NCBI GenBank assembly: GCA_016928865.1
Contig: JAFGJX010000034.1
Coordinates: 1-55,219, forward strand
Source of the DNA: Spirochaetota bacterium
GTDB lineage: Bacteria > Spirochaetota > UBA4802 > UBA5550
DNA: 55,219 bases
Direction: 5' to 3'
Part shown: positions 14,648-24,235 of the stretch, one piece after another
Layout of the letters: each line of letters begins with the position of its first letter
Numbering within the stretch: position 1 is the stretch's first letter
Translations under genes and position numbers: made by a program
Notes under the pieces: model-generated
Told to the model about the DNA's origin: nothing
The model's input: the letters and a program-made list of their open reading frames with translations, nothing else
Databases searched by the model: none

Positions 14648-16747
14648 TCATTGCGTCCGGGTCATTTCTCCGAAGAGCCCGTGAACGTCAAGGATGAGCG
14701 CCACCTTTCCGTCTCCGAGTATGGCCGCGCCGGATACCGCGCGGCTCCGGGTCACCTGCCCGCTCAGGCTCTTGATCACTATCTGCTGCTGTCCCACCAG
14801 CTCGTCGACCATAATGCCCAGCGTCTCCTTGCCCGTTTCGACGATCACCACGATCGTCTCCCACGGATTCTCGCAGTCGGCCCTGATCCCGAAATAATCG
14901 TACAGGCGCACCAGGGGAACGTATTTCTCCCTCACGCGAATAAGCTCCCCGCTGCCCTCGACCACCTTGACATCCTCCCGTTTCGGCTGAATGCATTCCA
15001 CTATCGAAAGGAGAGGGACGATGTAGATGTTCACGCCCGAGCGCACCAGCATCCCCTCGATAATCGCGAGGGTGAGCGGCAGCTTGATGAGGAACGTGGT
15101 GCCGACGTTTTCAGCCGAATCGATCTCCACCGTTCCCCTGAGCGCTTCGATATTTGTTTTCACCACGTCCATGCCGACCCCGCGGCCCGAAAGGTCGCCC
15201 GCCTCCTCCGCGGTGGTGAACCCGGGCGAGAAAATATACGAAAAGAGCTTTTCTTCCGGAAGCTCATCCCCCGCCCTCATCAGGCCGAGGGACACCGCCT
15301 TCGACCGTATCTTCCCGACATCGAGGCCCGCCCCGTCATCCGTCACCTCTATGAACATGTTCCCTTCCTGGTGGTACGCGTTCAGACGGATGCGGCCTTC
15401 CCGCGATTTCCCCTTCCGCTCGCGCTCCGCGGGGTCCTCGATCCCGTGGTCCACGGCGTTGCGGATCATGTGCTTCAGCGGGTCGCTTATCTTCTCGATC
15501 ACCGTCTTGTCGAGCTCGGTCTCCTCGCCGAATATCTCGAGCCTGATCTCCTTGCCGATGTCGCGCGCGGTATCGCGCACGAACCGCCGGAACTGCTCGA
15601 AGGTCGCGCCGATCGGGATCATCCTGATCGCCATGATCTGCTCCTGGAATTCCCGCGTCGTCCGGTCGAGACCGTACAGCGCGTTCTTCAGCATGAATCC
15701 CTGCTCCTCGGGCAGCTCGTCCGCGACGCGCGCTATGGCCGACTGACCGATCACGATCTCGCCGAGCAGGTTCATGAGGCTGTCGAGCTTCCTGGTGTCG
15801 ACCCGCACCGTGCCGGTCTCGATCTTCGTGCGTATCCGGTCCTGCTCGCCCAGGGCGTACTGGATGTCCTTGTGCGCGGCATAGCCCTTTTCGACGATGA
15901 TATCGCCGATCTTGCGGTTCGTCAGCTCCTGGTCCGCGAGGACGTCGTCGAGCTCCTTCCGGGTAAGTATCCCTTTGCGGACCAGTATCTCGCCGATCCT
16001 CTTCTCCTCCAGGTATTTGTCTCCGCCCGAGTCGTCGATAAAACGGGATGTCACGTCCTCAAGGACGATCTCGTTGTCGTCTTTGACGAACAGGAAGACC
16101 TCCTCGGCCTGCTCCAGCCGGCACGGGGCCTTTATCGTTATATCCCATCCAAGGTAGCACTTCTCCGGATCGAGCGAGCCGAGCTCCGGGAGGTCGTCAT
16201 CAACGCTCATCTCCACCACCCTTCCCAGGGAGATGAAGTCCTCAATGATCGACAGGGGATCTATGCCGCTTTCAAATATGGCGTCGCGGAATTTCGCCCG
16301 CACCCTGAAATACCGGTATCCGTAGTCCTTCGCCTCCTCCGGCTGCGCCGCATCACCGTCTTCAGCGGGCTTCTCCGCCGAGAAGGCCGCCATCCGGTCT
16401 ATCAATCCGCGCTGGGCCGCGCCGGTTTCCTCGGCGCTCCCGCCGTCAAACAGCGCGAGCTTGACCCAGTCGAAGCATTCGAGAAGAATGTCGACCAGGC
16501 GGTCATCTACCGCCAGTGACCCGGACCTGAGCCGGTCCAGCACGGTCTCGAGGTCGTGCATCAGCTCGCTCACATTTTCGTATCCGGCCATCGACGAGCT
16601 CCCCTTCAGGGTGTGCACATATCTGAATATGCGGTTCAGGACCTCCGGATCGCTCCCGGCCTCGAACACCACCAGGTCGGACTCGACGTTTGAGAGGATC
16701 TCCCGCGCCTCGTTCAGGAATACTTCTTTTATTACGGTATCGCTCAT
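14648..16747 (-). CDS. cheA: chemotaxis histidine kinase CheA with internal MshEN-like domain
   Basis: A 699-residue CheA. Residues 1-105 are the HPt domain with phospho-acceptor His45 (HTLKGSSSMAG). Residues 145-235 form a P2-like regulator-binding domain. Residues 250-302 hold two 24-residue motifs (RIGEILVRKG...LADQ and KIGDIIVEKG...LGEQ) separated by exactly five residues, the arrangement of the MshEN cyclic-di-GMP-binding domain. Then come the dimerisation helices (about 305-375), the ATPase domain (N-box HMIRNAVDHGIED, G1 VTDDGAGLD, G2 GRGVGMDVVK) and a C-terminal CheW-like domain (565-690). All kinase motifs are intact. AGGAG precedes the ATG. It couples MCP state to CheY and CheB phosphorylation. 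Confidence 0.96.
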   Translation of the reverse strand: MSDTVIKEVFLNEAREILSNVESDLVVFEAGSDPEVLNRIFRYVHTLKGSSSMAGYENVSELMHDLETVLDRLRSGSLAVDDRLVDILLECFDWVKLALFDGGSAEETGAAQRGLIDRMAAFSAEKPAEDGDAAQPEEAKDYGYRYFRVRAKFRDAIFESGIDPLSIIEDFISLGRVVEMSVDDDLPELGSLDPEKCYLGWDITIKAPCRLEQAEEVFLFVKDDNEIVLEDVTSRFIDDSGGDKYLEEKRIGEILVRKGILTRKELDDVLADQELTNRKIGDIIVEKGYAAHKDIQYALGEQDRIRTKIETGTVRVDTRKLDSLMNLLGEIVIGQSAIARVADELPEEQGFMLKNALYGLDRTTREFQEQIMAIRMIPIGATFEQFRRFVRDTARDIGKEIRLEIFGEETELDKTVIEKISDPLKHMIRNAVDHGIEDPAERERKGKSREGRIRLNAYHQEGNMFIEVTDDGAGLDVGKIRSKAVSLGLMRAGDELPEEKLFSYIFSPGFTTAEEAGDLSGRGVGMDVVKTNIEALRGTVEIDSAENVGTTFLIKLPLTLAIIEGMLVRSGVNIYIVPLLSIVECIQPKREDVKVVEGSGELIRVREKYVPLVRLYDYFGIRADCENPWETIVVIVETGKETLGIMVDELVGQQQIVIKSLSGQVTRSRAVSGAAILGDGKVALILDVHGLFGEMTRTQ

Positions 16748-16786
16748 GTCAGTCTCCTCGCCGTGTCGTTATGCCGCCGGAACCGC

Positions 16787-18823
16787 CTAGAACTCCTCAA
16801 ACCCTTCCTGCGTCAGGATGTCCTTGATCGTGCTGTTTTTCGCCTGCAGCGCTTCGGGCGCGATCTGCTTCTTGCCGTTGCCGTCGTCCTTCCTGGCCGC
16901 CTTCTTCCTGCCCGTGTCCACGGTGTGCAGGTGGAGCTCCTTGCGCTTCTTGCTGAAAACTTCGCTCTGTACCTCGTCCCTGATCTTGAACTTCTCCATC
17001 ATCACGATGAGCTCCTGGGACTGGTTGGACATCTCCTCGCTCGCCGACGCCGTCTCCTCCACCAGCGCCGCGTTCTGCTGGGTCATGGTGTCGAGCTCCG
17101 CGACCGCTATGTTGATCTGGTCGATGCCCCGCTTCTGCTCCTCGCTGGCGGTGGTGATCTCGTTGATCAGCTGATCAACCGCCCTGACCGAGGAGATGAT
17201 CTTGTTCAGCGCCTCCCCGCTCTTGTTCGCGAACTCGGTGCTTATCGACACCTTCTCGAGGGAATCCTGTATGAGCTGGCTGATCTCCTTCGCGGAGCTC
17301 CCGGCCCGCTGTGCCAGGTTGCGGACCTCGCCGGCGACCACCGCGAACCCGCGGCCCTGCTCACCGGCGCGCGCCGCCTCAACCGCCGCGTTGAGGGCGA
17401 GCAGATTGGTCTGGAAGGCTATCTCGTTGATGACCGATATGATGTCCCCGATCTTCCTGCTGAACACGTTCACCTCGTTGATGGCGTTGACCGCGTTGCC
17501 GACGATCTTGCCGCCCTCTTCAGCCATCTGGTAGGATTCGGTCGCCATCTTCTTGGCGTCGAGGGAGTTGTCGGCGTTCTGCTTGATAGTGGCCGTGGCC
17601 TCTTCGATGGTAGAGGCGACCTCTTCGAGGGACGATGCCTGCTCTGACGTCCGCTGCGAGAGGTTCTCATTGCCGCTCGCTATTTCCTGGACCGCCTGCG
17701 AGAGGTTCTGCACCGCGACGATGATCTCCGAGACGAGGTGTTCGAACTGGTCCAGCGAGTTGTTCATGGCCTGGGCGATATCGCCGATCTCGTCGCCGGC
17801 AACCTTTCCATCGTAGCGCTTCGCCAGGTTGCCCTGCGCCATTTCCAGCATCACGTTCTTGCAGTCATCCAGCGGCCTGAGCTTCCTGGTTATAAACAAG
17901 AAGATCATCATACCGACCACGAAAATCGCGATCAGGGCGAATACTCCCATGATGATCGCCATAGACCTGGCATCTTCATTGATATCGGAAACGTACATCG
18001 TTGCCGCAGAGATGAACCGATATTCCTTGTTTTTCACGAAGGTCTGAATCTTGTCCTTTCCTTCAAATTCGTACCTGAGCACCGTGCCGCTTTCAGAAGC
18101 AAGCATCTCTTTTCCCCAGTCATAATCCATCACGTTCAACTTAAAAACCATGTCCTTGTTCGGATGCGCGAATGCGAGGCCGTTTTGGTCGCATATGTAC
18201 GGATACCCGGTCTTACCGATTTTAATGTCCTTTACAATTTCACTCGAAAATGTACCCACATCCAGCGAATAGCCGAAAATTCCCACGATCCTTCCGCCAT
18301 CCATGATCGGCACGGTGATGAGGACAACGGGCAGACCGGTCGCGGGCGATTTATACGGATCTCCGACATGGGTCTTCCCGGAAAGCGCGTTGCTCATATT
18401 CTCCTCAAACACCTTGTTGTCAGCCCAGCGGAGGCCTACTGACTTCCCTCCGATGGCGTCAGCCACGATGACGGTATTTCTTTCAGCAGTGGAAATGAAA
18501 GCGTTTTCGAGCAAACCTGATGACTTGTAATAATTCGCCAGGAATCCCCTTGCTCCGCCGTAATTTCCCGTTTTTGCCGCATTAACAAGCATGTCATCAG
18601 TCGCGAGGAACTGGGCAATGTTAACCTGCTGCCTGTAGAAACTCGCTAGTTGGGTCTCGACATCCTTGTTGAAGTTACTCAGCTGATTCAGATATGAATT
18701 TTCAACCGAGCGATACGAGGCGTTGTACGATATTACCACCATAACGACAGTAAGAACCACAACGATCCCCACGCCAAATGAAGACAATACTATCTTCAAG
18801 CTTTGGAATTTTTTTCTTATCAT
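16787..18823 (-). CDS. methyl-accepting chemotaxis protein with dCache-type sensor
   Basis: A 678-residue receptor. Helix 11-32 and helix 288-311 flank a periplasmic domain of about 250 residues that looks like dCache (VGDPYKSPATGLPVVLITVPI, GIFGYSLDVG, KTGYPYICDQNG), typical for small ligands such as amino acids or carboxylates. HAMP lies at about 312-365, and the signalling domain at about 370-620 has the canonical hairpin NLLALNAAVEAARAGEQGRG. A flexible tail ends in GFEEF (674-678), which fits the x-[HFYW]-x-x-[HFYW] CheR-docking consensus. GGAGG precedes the ATG. It is the only receptor in the operon; the ligand is unknown. Confidence 0.95.
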   Translation of the reverse strand: MIRKKFQSLKIVLSSFGVGIVVVLTVVMVVISYNASYRSVENSYLNQLSNFNKDVETQLASFYRQQVNIAQFLATDDMLVNAAKTGNYGGARGFLANYYKSSGLLENAFISTAERNTVIVADAIGGKSVGLRWADNKVFEENMSNALSGKTHVGDPYKSPATGLPVVLITVPIMDGGRIVGIFGYSLDVGTFSSEIVKDIKIGKTGYPYICDQNGLAFAHPNKDMVFKLNVMDYDWGKEMLASESGTVLRYEFEGKDKIQTFVKNKEYRFISAATMYVSDINEDARSMAIIMGVFALIAIFVVGMMIFLFITRKLRPLDDCKNVMLEMAQGNLAKRYDGKVAGDEIGDIAQAMNNSLDQFEHLVSEIIVAVQNLSQAVQEIASGNENLSQRTSEQASSLEEVASTIEEATATIKQNADNSLDAKKMATESYQMAEEGGKIVGNAVNAINEVNVFSRKIGDIISVINEIAFQTNLLALNAAVEAARAGEQGRGFAVVAGEVRNLAQRAGSSAKEISQLIQDSLEKVSISTEFANKSGEALNKIISSVRAVDQLINEITTASEEQKRGIDQINIAVAELDTMTQQNAALVEETASASEEMSNQSQELIVMMEKFKIRDEVQSEVFSKKRKELHLHTVDTGRKKAARKDDGNGKKQIAPEALQAKNSTIKDILTQEGFEEF

Positions 18824-18857
18824 CTTGAGCCTCCAGGGGTAAAAAATTCTTATAGTG

Positions 18858-19217
18858 TTAACAGGCCATTGCGCGAACGGCCTGGATCGCCTTTTCCAAC
18901 TCTATCGATTTGTCAAAAAAAAGATCCGCGCCCATCTCGCTGCTTATCATCCGGTAATGCCAGAACGAATGATTAGTCAGGATCATGATCCTGCTCTTCA
19001 AGCCGGCGGCCCTGACCCTCTTCAGCACCTCGAACCCGTTTCCGTTATGGAGGACGATATCGAGTATCACCAGATCGGGCTCCTGTTCCCTGATCGCATT
19101 GACCGCTTCCTCCGGTTCATGCGCCATCCCGCACAATTCAACACCGTTGATGCGGCCAAGCTCTTTCCTGAGGATCCCCTGCACTATCGGTGAGTCTTCC
19201 ACAATAAACACCTTCAT
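18858..19217 (-). CDS. single-domain response regulator, first gene of the che operon
   Basis: A 119-residue receiver domain with Glu7-Asp8, phospho-acceptor Asp53 (LVILDIVLHNGNGFEVL), the Thr of MILTNHS and the Lys of FFDKSIE. It has no output domain. It lies 34 nt upstream of the MCP gene on the same strand and is probably the promoter-proximal gene of the chemosensory operon. It is distinct from the CheY at 12145-12516 and could act as a phosphate sink or serve another partner. Confidence 0.85.
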   Translation of the reverse strand: MKVFIVEDSPIVQGILRKELGRINGVELCGMAHEPEEAVNAIREQEPDLVILDIVLHNGNGFEVLKRVRAAGLKSRIMILTNHSFWHYRMISSEMGADLFFDKSIELEKAIQAVRAMAC

Positions 19218-19538
19218 ACATCATCCATTCATTGCATCGGGATATATCGAATATCATTTCTCGTTCCTGGCCGGCATCAGCCGTCCAGCCGCCCTTTAAG
19301 AGGATGGAAACTAACGAGTTCGATCTAAGTAAGTGAAATATACCCGATTGTGAAATGATGTTCAATCCGTAGCAGGCCTGATTAATATCTAGGACGGGGG
19401 GAATTATGTTCCGGGAAAGTTGCCGAGGAAAGCCTAGGGAAACACCTTATGAAAACGGGATTCAGTAGGGGAATTCCCTGAAAAACATACTCCTGGTTCC
19501 GGCCGCTCTTTCAAAATATAACGACCGGTAAAGCGCTC
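19218..19538. other. intergenic region upstream of the che operon
   Basis: This 321-nt region separates the NarL-type regulator from the che operon; both are read leftward. It should hold the che promoter and the 3' end of the kinase/regulator operon. I see no gene, no clear -35/-10 pair and no strong terminator hairpin in it. Confidence 0.4.
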
Positions 19539-20213
19539 TCAACCGCTTCTACCCTGCAGCCATTCCTTTGCATAGCTGCTTAAATCCGAGGAGCTCTGTA
19601 TGCCCATTTTGCTCTTTATATGGTCGCGGTGCGCTTCAACGGTCTTGATGCTTATGTTGAGCCTGGCCGCGATCTGCCGCGCCGTCAGCTCCTGACCCAT
19701 GAGGTTGAATATCTCCAGCTCGCGGTCGGTGAGCGCGGCAACCGGGTCCTGCGGCGCGGCGCTTCCGACCGCGGTCAGCCGGTCAAGCAGCCTGGTGGTC
19801 ACCGCGTCGCTGAAATAAATGTTCCCGTCCAGCACCTTGCGCAGCGCCTTCAATAAGATTCCGGGGGGCTGGTCCTTCATGACATATCCCTTGGCGCCGG
19901 CCCTGAGCACGCGCTCGGCGAACACGGATTCGTCATGCATGGAGTAAACGAGCGCGGGCAGGTCAGGATGACGCGCCTTTATGGCCTTTATCAGGTCAAT
20001 GCCGCTCGAGCTCTTCAGGGAGAGATCGACCATGACCGCGTCCGGCTTCAGGTCGGCTATCCGTTTCATCGCGGAATTGATGTCGTTCGCCTCGCCGCAC
20101 ACCCGGAGGTCCTTCTCGTTGTTGATCATCTCGGCGAGCCCCCTGCAGATGAGGGGGTGGTCGTCAACAATCAGGATGCGCCTGATATTATTACCCAATA
20201 AATTTCCCGGCAT
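19539..20213 (-). CDS. NarL/FixJ-family response regulator
   Basis: A 224-residue regulator. The receiver (residues 11-130) has DD at 17-18, phospho-acceptor Asp63 (AVMVDLSLKSSSGIDLI) and the Lys in YVMKDQPP. The C-terminal LuxR-type helix-turn-helix (about 158-215) has LTDRELEIFNLMGQELTARQIA and KTVEAHRDHIKSKMGI. I chose the ATG at 20211-20213, 5 nt after the kinase stop; a TTG at 20222 would add three residues and overlap the kinase gene. It is the obvious partner of the adjacent histidine kinase. Its targets are unknown. Confidence 0.93.
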   Translation of the reverse strand: MPGNLLGNNIRRILIVDDHPLICRGLAEMINNEKDLRVCGEANDINSAMKRIADLKPDAVMVDLSLKSSSGIDLIKAIKARHPDLPALVYSMHDESVFAERVLRAGAKGYVMKDQPPGILLKALRKVLDGNIYFSDAVTTRLLDRLTAVGSAAPQDPVAALTDRELEIFNLMGQELTARQIAARLNISIKTVEAHRDHIKSKMGIQSSSDLSSYAKEWLQGRSG

Positions 20214-20218
20214 GGCAC

Positions 20219-23200
20219 TCAACGATTCTTGATTAATATATATACGGGGAACGTGCAGAATACGGTTATGCCTCCCCCTTTGTTAGCCCTGGTGGCGAAG
20301 GTGCCATTGATGGTGCCCATCCGGTACGCCATAATACGCAGCCCCAGCCCCTTCTGATTGTCCAGGTGCTCCGGGCGGCCGTCGCCGTCATCTTCGATAG
20401 CTAGTATCACGTCATTTTTTTTACGTGTCAAACTAATTTTTATCTGCGCGGCACGACCGTGCTTGATCGCGTTGTTCACCGACTCCCTGACAATGTAATA
20501 AATCTGTGTCGATATCCTGATATCGGATACCACGAGGTCCGTGTCCTGCCGGTAGGTGCAGTTGATGCCGAATAACGAGCTGATGTTCGCAGCAAACTGA
20601 TCCAGCGTATACGAGATCTCGTTTTCGACAAGATTGGGCGGATAGAGCTCGCGCGAGAGCATGCGCACCCTGGTGATGATGCGGTAGACCTCGCGGGTAA
20701 TTTCTTCCGATAGAGCCGCCTCTGACACTCCGAGCTCCCTGAGCCTGCCCATGAGGGTATTGCACAGGAAGGCAATGCCGGTAAGGTCCTGGCCGAGCCC
20801 GTCGTGCAGGTCCTGGCCGAGCCTCTGCTGCTCCAGGTCGATGATGTTTATGATCTCGTTCTGGAGGCGCTTGCGGTCCGTGATGTCACGCACGCTTGAA
20901 TGGAGGATCTCCCTGCCGGTCATCGGTATCGCGGTCATGACCACCTCGGAGTAGAACAGGCTCCCGCCGAGCCTGCGAAGCTGCCACTCATACGTGACGC
21001 TCCGCTGACGGAGGGCAAGCTCGGCATGCTCCTTTCTCTTCGTTATTGACAATGTGCCATCCGCCTGAAATTCAGGCAAAAATTCCGAGAAATGCTTGCC
21101 GATTATTTGACTCTTATCCTCACATCCAACTAATTTCATCCCTTCCACATTGCAGTCGATTATCATATCTTGATCAAAAAGAAACTGGGCGGTTCCCGCG
21201 TCCTCAAACAGGCGCCTGAATTTCTCTTCGCTTTCCCGGAGCGCGTCCTCGGCCCGCTTCCTTTCCCTGATATCGATGACAATGCCCCGCACGCCGGTAA
21301 TCACACCGTCGTGAATGATCGCGCGGCCGTGAATGATCACCGGGATCCGGGTCCCGTCCTTGTTGAGTATCGTATATTCCGTCCCGGCGATCCATGCGCC
21401 GTTGAGCACGCTCCTGATATTCTCAATGCAGCGATCCCGGTCCTCGGGCGCAATCACATCGAGAAGATTTATCCCCCTCGCAATGTCTTCCTGCGAATAT
21501 CCGTACAGGGAATGGGCGATCCTGTTCACATAGGTGACGTTCCCGTTAAGATCAAGCTCGAACAGGAGCTCGGGAAGAAAATCGGCAAGCTCGCGGTATT
21601 TCACTTCGCTTTTAAGAAGCTCTTCTTCCGCCCTTTTCAGCCAGGTGATGTCATTCCCGATGCAGAGTATCTCTTTCACGCGTCCTCGTTCGCGGACGAC
21701 CCTGTTTGTCCATGATATCCAGACACGCTCGCCGTTATGCTTCACATTTTCGTTTTCAGAATTCTTGTACGCTTCAGGGTCCCTTGCAATTCCCCTGATG
21801 AACTCGCCCATATTTCTTCCTGACAAATCGACTTCGGGGACGATGGTGCCCACGACATTTCTGTTCATGATTTCGTTGAGCCTGTAGCCGAAAAATTCCT
21901 GCGCGAACTCGTTAAAAAATGTGACCACGCCCTCCGGGTCCATCCTGAGAATGATGCTGTTCGCGTTCTCGACCAGCTCGCGGTACTTGCGCTCGCTCTC
22001 CTGGAGCGCGTCCTCCATCCGCTTGCGCTCGGTAATGTCCTTGAGAAAATTCAAAGTTGCATACGAGCCGTCCCACATGAAATCGACCGCGTTGATTTCA
22101 ACCCACCGGTACCCTCCGTTTTTATGCACGATCCTGAACTGATATACCCCGGGGGTATCGACTCCCTTCAGGCGCGCCCGGTATCGCTTTGCCACCATGG
22201 CCCTGTCTTCAGGATGGATAAATTCAAGGAACGGCCGTGAACACAGCTCTTCCGCAGAGAAGCCGATGGCCCTGCTCGCCATGGGGTTCACGTATTTAAG
22301 CCTGCCCTTCTGCGCGACCACAATTACCTCGCCGGCGTTTTCCACCAGCAGGCGGTACCGCTCCTCGCTCTCTCTCAGCACCTGGTTCAGCCGCCTTCGC
22401 TCCGTAATGTCCCGGGCCACTCCCAGATAACCGATGATTGTTCCTGCATCATCGTGCAGGGCGTTGGTCACTATCTCGACCCATACCGTGGAGCCGTCCC
22501 TGCGGGGCTGCTCAACCTCCACCACAATGCTCTTGTCCCGCCCGCTCTCGATATCGGCAAGACCCTTCCGGTAGGCCTGGCGCAGCGCAATCAGTGAGTC
22601 GGGAGTGACCATATCGGCAGGGGCCTGATTAATGAGCTCCTCCGGCCTGTACCCTCGCAGCTTCTGTATGGAGGGGCTTATATAGGTGAAGCGCAGATCC
22701 CTGTTCAGCACAAATATCACGTCATCCATGTTCTCAGCGAGCAGGCGATAATGAGCTTCGCTTTTCCGGAGCAATTCTTCCGCCTTCTTGCGCTCGGTTA
22801 TGTCCCTCATGAAATTCAGCGCCGCGAATGACCCGCTCCACTCGATCCTGACGCCGTTGATCTCGAGCCACCTGAATCCCCCTCTCTTATGGACCATCCG
22901 TAATTCGTACACGGGCGGAACTTTCTTCCCGGCCAGTCGCATTTTATAGCGTTCGGCAACCAAATTCCTGTCGGCCGGGTAGATAAACTCCATAAAGGGC
23001 CGCGTCAGCAGTTCCTTCTCCGAAAAACCGGTGACCGCGCACGCCATGGGATTCACGTATACAAACCTGTCGCCCTGTGCGACAATGATCATCTCCCCCG
23101 CATTTTCCGCCAGCTGGCGGAACTGCAACTCGCTTTTCCTGAGCGCCTCTTCGGCCCGTACGCGCTCCGTGATATCCTCAAGCGTCTCCAGGGCTCCAAT

Positions 23201-23767
23201 TACCCCGCCCTTCCTGTCCTTTATCAATACCGCGGTGAAGGACAGCCAGACCCCGTCCCCCTTCTTTCCGGGAAAATAGTCCAGCCCCTCATACGCGCCG
23301 GCAACGTGTCTTGATTTTCTGCATTTATCGCCGTACCAGCGACGCAGGCTTTTAATGTCTCCATCAACCAGCAGGTCGGCCAGGGTTGGCCGCCGCTTCA
23401 GGTAAAAGGCCTGCCACTGGTTTTTGGTGCCGATAACGTCCCCGGCCCTGATCCCGGTGGTCGATTCCAGGGCCCTGTTCCATGAGAGAACCCGGTGGTC
23501 GCGTCCGATAATGAATTGCGGAATGGGAGAACCTTCGACAATCGACCGGAACATGCCGGCGGCTTCGTTTGAGAACCCGTCCGGCTGCTTCGCCCGTTTC
23601 CGGTTCAGCGCGCGCTCCTTTTCCTTGAGCTCTGCTTTGAGATTTTTTATTTCCAGCCTCAGGCGTTCCAGGAGAATTTCATCACGCGCTTTCCCGCTTT
23701 TTTTGCGATTGCTTACCCGGCCGCTGGCAGCGGCTTTGCCGGCACTCTTTTTCTTCATATGATTCAT
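20219..23767 (-). CDS. soluble histidine kinase with seven PAS domains (NarX/DegS-type)
   Basis: A 1182-residue kinase without signal peptide or membrane helix, so probably a cytoplasmic sensor. After a basic coiled-coil start (residues 1-65) come seven PAS/PAC units, each ending in a linker such as DITERKKAEELL or DIRERKRAEDAL. The C-terminus is of the HisKA_3 type: phospho-acceptor His988 in LGQDLHDGLGQDLTG, then the ATPase with ESVNNAIKHG, IEDDGDG and GLGLRIMAYR. PAS units 2 and 4 are close copies (ENAGEMIIVAQ and ENAGEVIVVAQ), showing internal duplication. GAGAGGA lies 5 nt before the first ATG. It pairs with the NarL-type regulator downstream; the signal is unknown. Confidence 0.95.
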   Translation of the reverse strand: MNHMKKKSAGKAAASGRVSNRKKSGKARDEILLERLRLEIKNLKAELKEKERALNRKRAKQPDGFSNEAAGMFRSIVEGSPIPQFIIGRDHRVLSWNRALESTTGIRAGDVIGTKNQWQAFYLKRRPTLADLLVDGDIKSLRRWYGDKCRKSRHVAGAYEGLDYFPGKKGDGVWLSFTAVLIKDRKGGVIGALETLEDITERVRAEEALRKSELQFRQLAENAGEMIIVAQGDRFVYVNPMACAVTGFSEKELLTRPFMEFIYPADRNLVAERYKMRLAGKKVPPVYELRMVHKRGGFRWLEINGVRIEWSGSFAALNFMRDITERKKAEELLRKSEAHYRLLAENMDDVIFVLNRDLRFTYISPSIQKLRGYRPEELINQAPADMVTPDSLIALRQAYRKGLADIESGRDKSIVVEVEQPRRDGSTVWVEIVTNALHDDAGTIIGYLGVARDITERRRLNQVLRESEERYRLLVENAGEVIVVAQKGRLKYVNPMASRAIGFSAEELCSRPFLEFIHPEDRAMVAKRYRARLKGVDTPGVYQFRIVHKNGGYRWVEINAVDFMWDGSYATLNFLKDITERKRMEDALQESERKYRELVENANSIILRMDPEGVVTFFNEFAQEFFGYRLNEIMNRNVVGTIVPEVDLSGRNMGEFIRGIARDPEAYKNSENENVKHNGERVWISWTNRVVRERGRVKEILCIGNDITWLKRAEEELLKSEVKYRELADFLPELLFELDLNGNVTYVNRIAHSLYGYSQEDIARGINLLDVIAPEDRDRCIENIRSVLNGAWIAGTEYTILNKDGTRIPVIIHGRAIIHDGVITGVRGIVIDIRERKRAEDALRESEEKFRRLFEDAGTAQFLFDQDMIIDCNVEGMKLVGCEDKSQIIGKHFSEFLPEFQADGTLSITKRKEHAELALRQRSVTYEWQLRRLGGSLFYSEVVMTAIPMTGREILHSSVRDITDRKRLQNEIINIIDLEQQRLGQDLHDGLGQDLTGIAFLCNTLMGRLRELGVSEAALSEEITREVYRIITRVRMLSRELYPPNLVENEISYTLDQFAANISSLFGINCTYRQDTDLVVSDIRISTQIYYIVRESVNNAIKHGRAAQIKISLTRKKNDVILAIEDDGDGRPEHLDNQKGLGLRIMAYRMGTINGTFATRANKGGGITVFCTFPVYILIKNR

Positions 23768-24235
23768 AGTCCTCTCTGCGCTGACAGATATTAATAATGA
23801 AAGCAGGCGCGCAGCGATTTGATTTCATTCACGTATCCAGTATAATGTGATTCTGCATCAGGTAACAAGTAAAATTTGGCCTGGCCGACCCCGCGGCCCT
23901 GACGCGGTCCATCCGCCAGCATAATCATAAATACGACATAATAAAAATATTTGTTGACAACAGCATTGAAGATGTAGGTATACAACAGTATATTCATAGA
24001 AAGGGACCTCAAAAAAACTGCTCGTTGTTCTCAAAAAGGCAGTTTTTTTACTATGTACCTTCAGAAACGCGCCCGGCGCATCCGGTCTTCCGGCCCAGCA
24101 GGCTGAACGGCGGGATATTCAAAACCGGACTCCCGGAGAGCGTATCATAAGCGTGACGCGGCCGATCATCCGGCCGGCACCGCATGACGCGCCCTGACTC
24201 GTCATTATTATCATTACCAATCGCAGGTTACAGAC
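23768..24235. other. 468-nt divergent region between kinase and ribonucleotide reductase genes
   Basis: No protein gene is seen. The region should hold promoters for both divergent genes. It contains a promoter-like pair and a terminator-like hairpin close together on the + strand (listed separately), which end well before the reductase start at 24236. Confidence 0.5.
23954..24050 (+). ncRNA. possible small RNA or attenuator: promoter followed by terminator
   Basis: TTGACA at 23954-23959 and TATACA at 23979-23984 (19-nt spacer) form a promoter-like pair. About 30 nt on, a perfect 10-bp stem AAAAAACTGC (24012-24021) with GCAGTTTTTT (24039-24048) ends in a T-run, like an intrinsic terminator. 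A transcript would be only about 55-60 nt, with no ribosome site or ORF. It could be a small RNA or a leader that controls the reductase gene, about 190 nt further on. Confidence 0.3.

Noticed and set aside
14480..16519. Long + strand open frame (679 codons) antisense to cheA
   Set aside because: It is a shadow of the GC-rich cheA gene, rich in low-complexity His/Arg/Leu, with no family resemblance.
8452..19217. Assignment of the che operon to flagellar motility
   Set aside because: No flagellar gene is in the window, and such operons also control pili or other outputs, so the output is left open.
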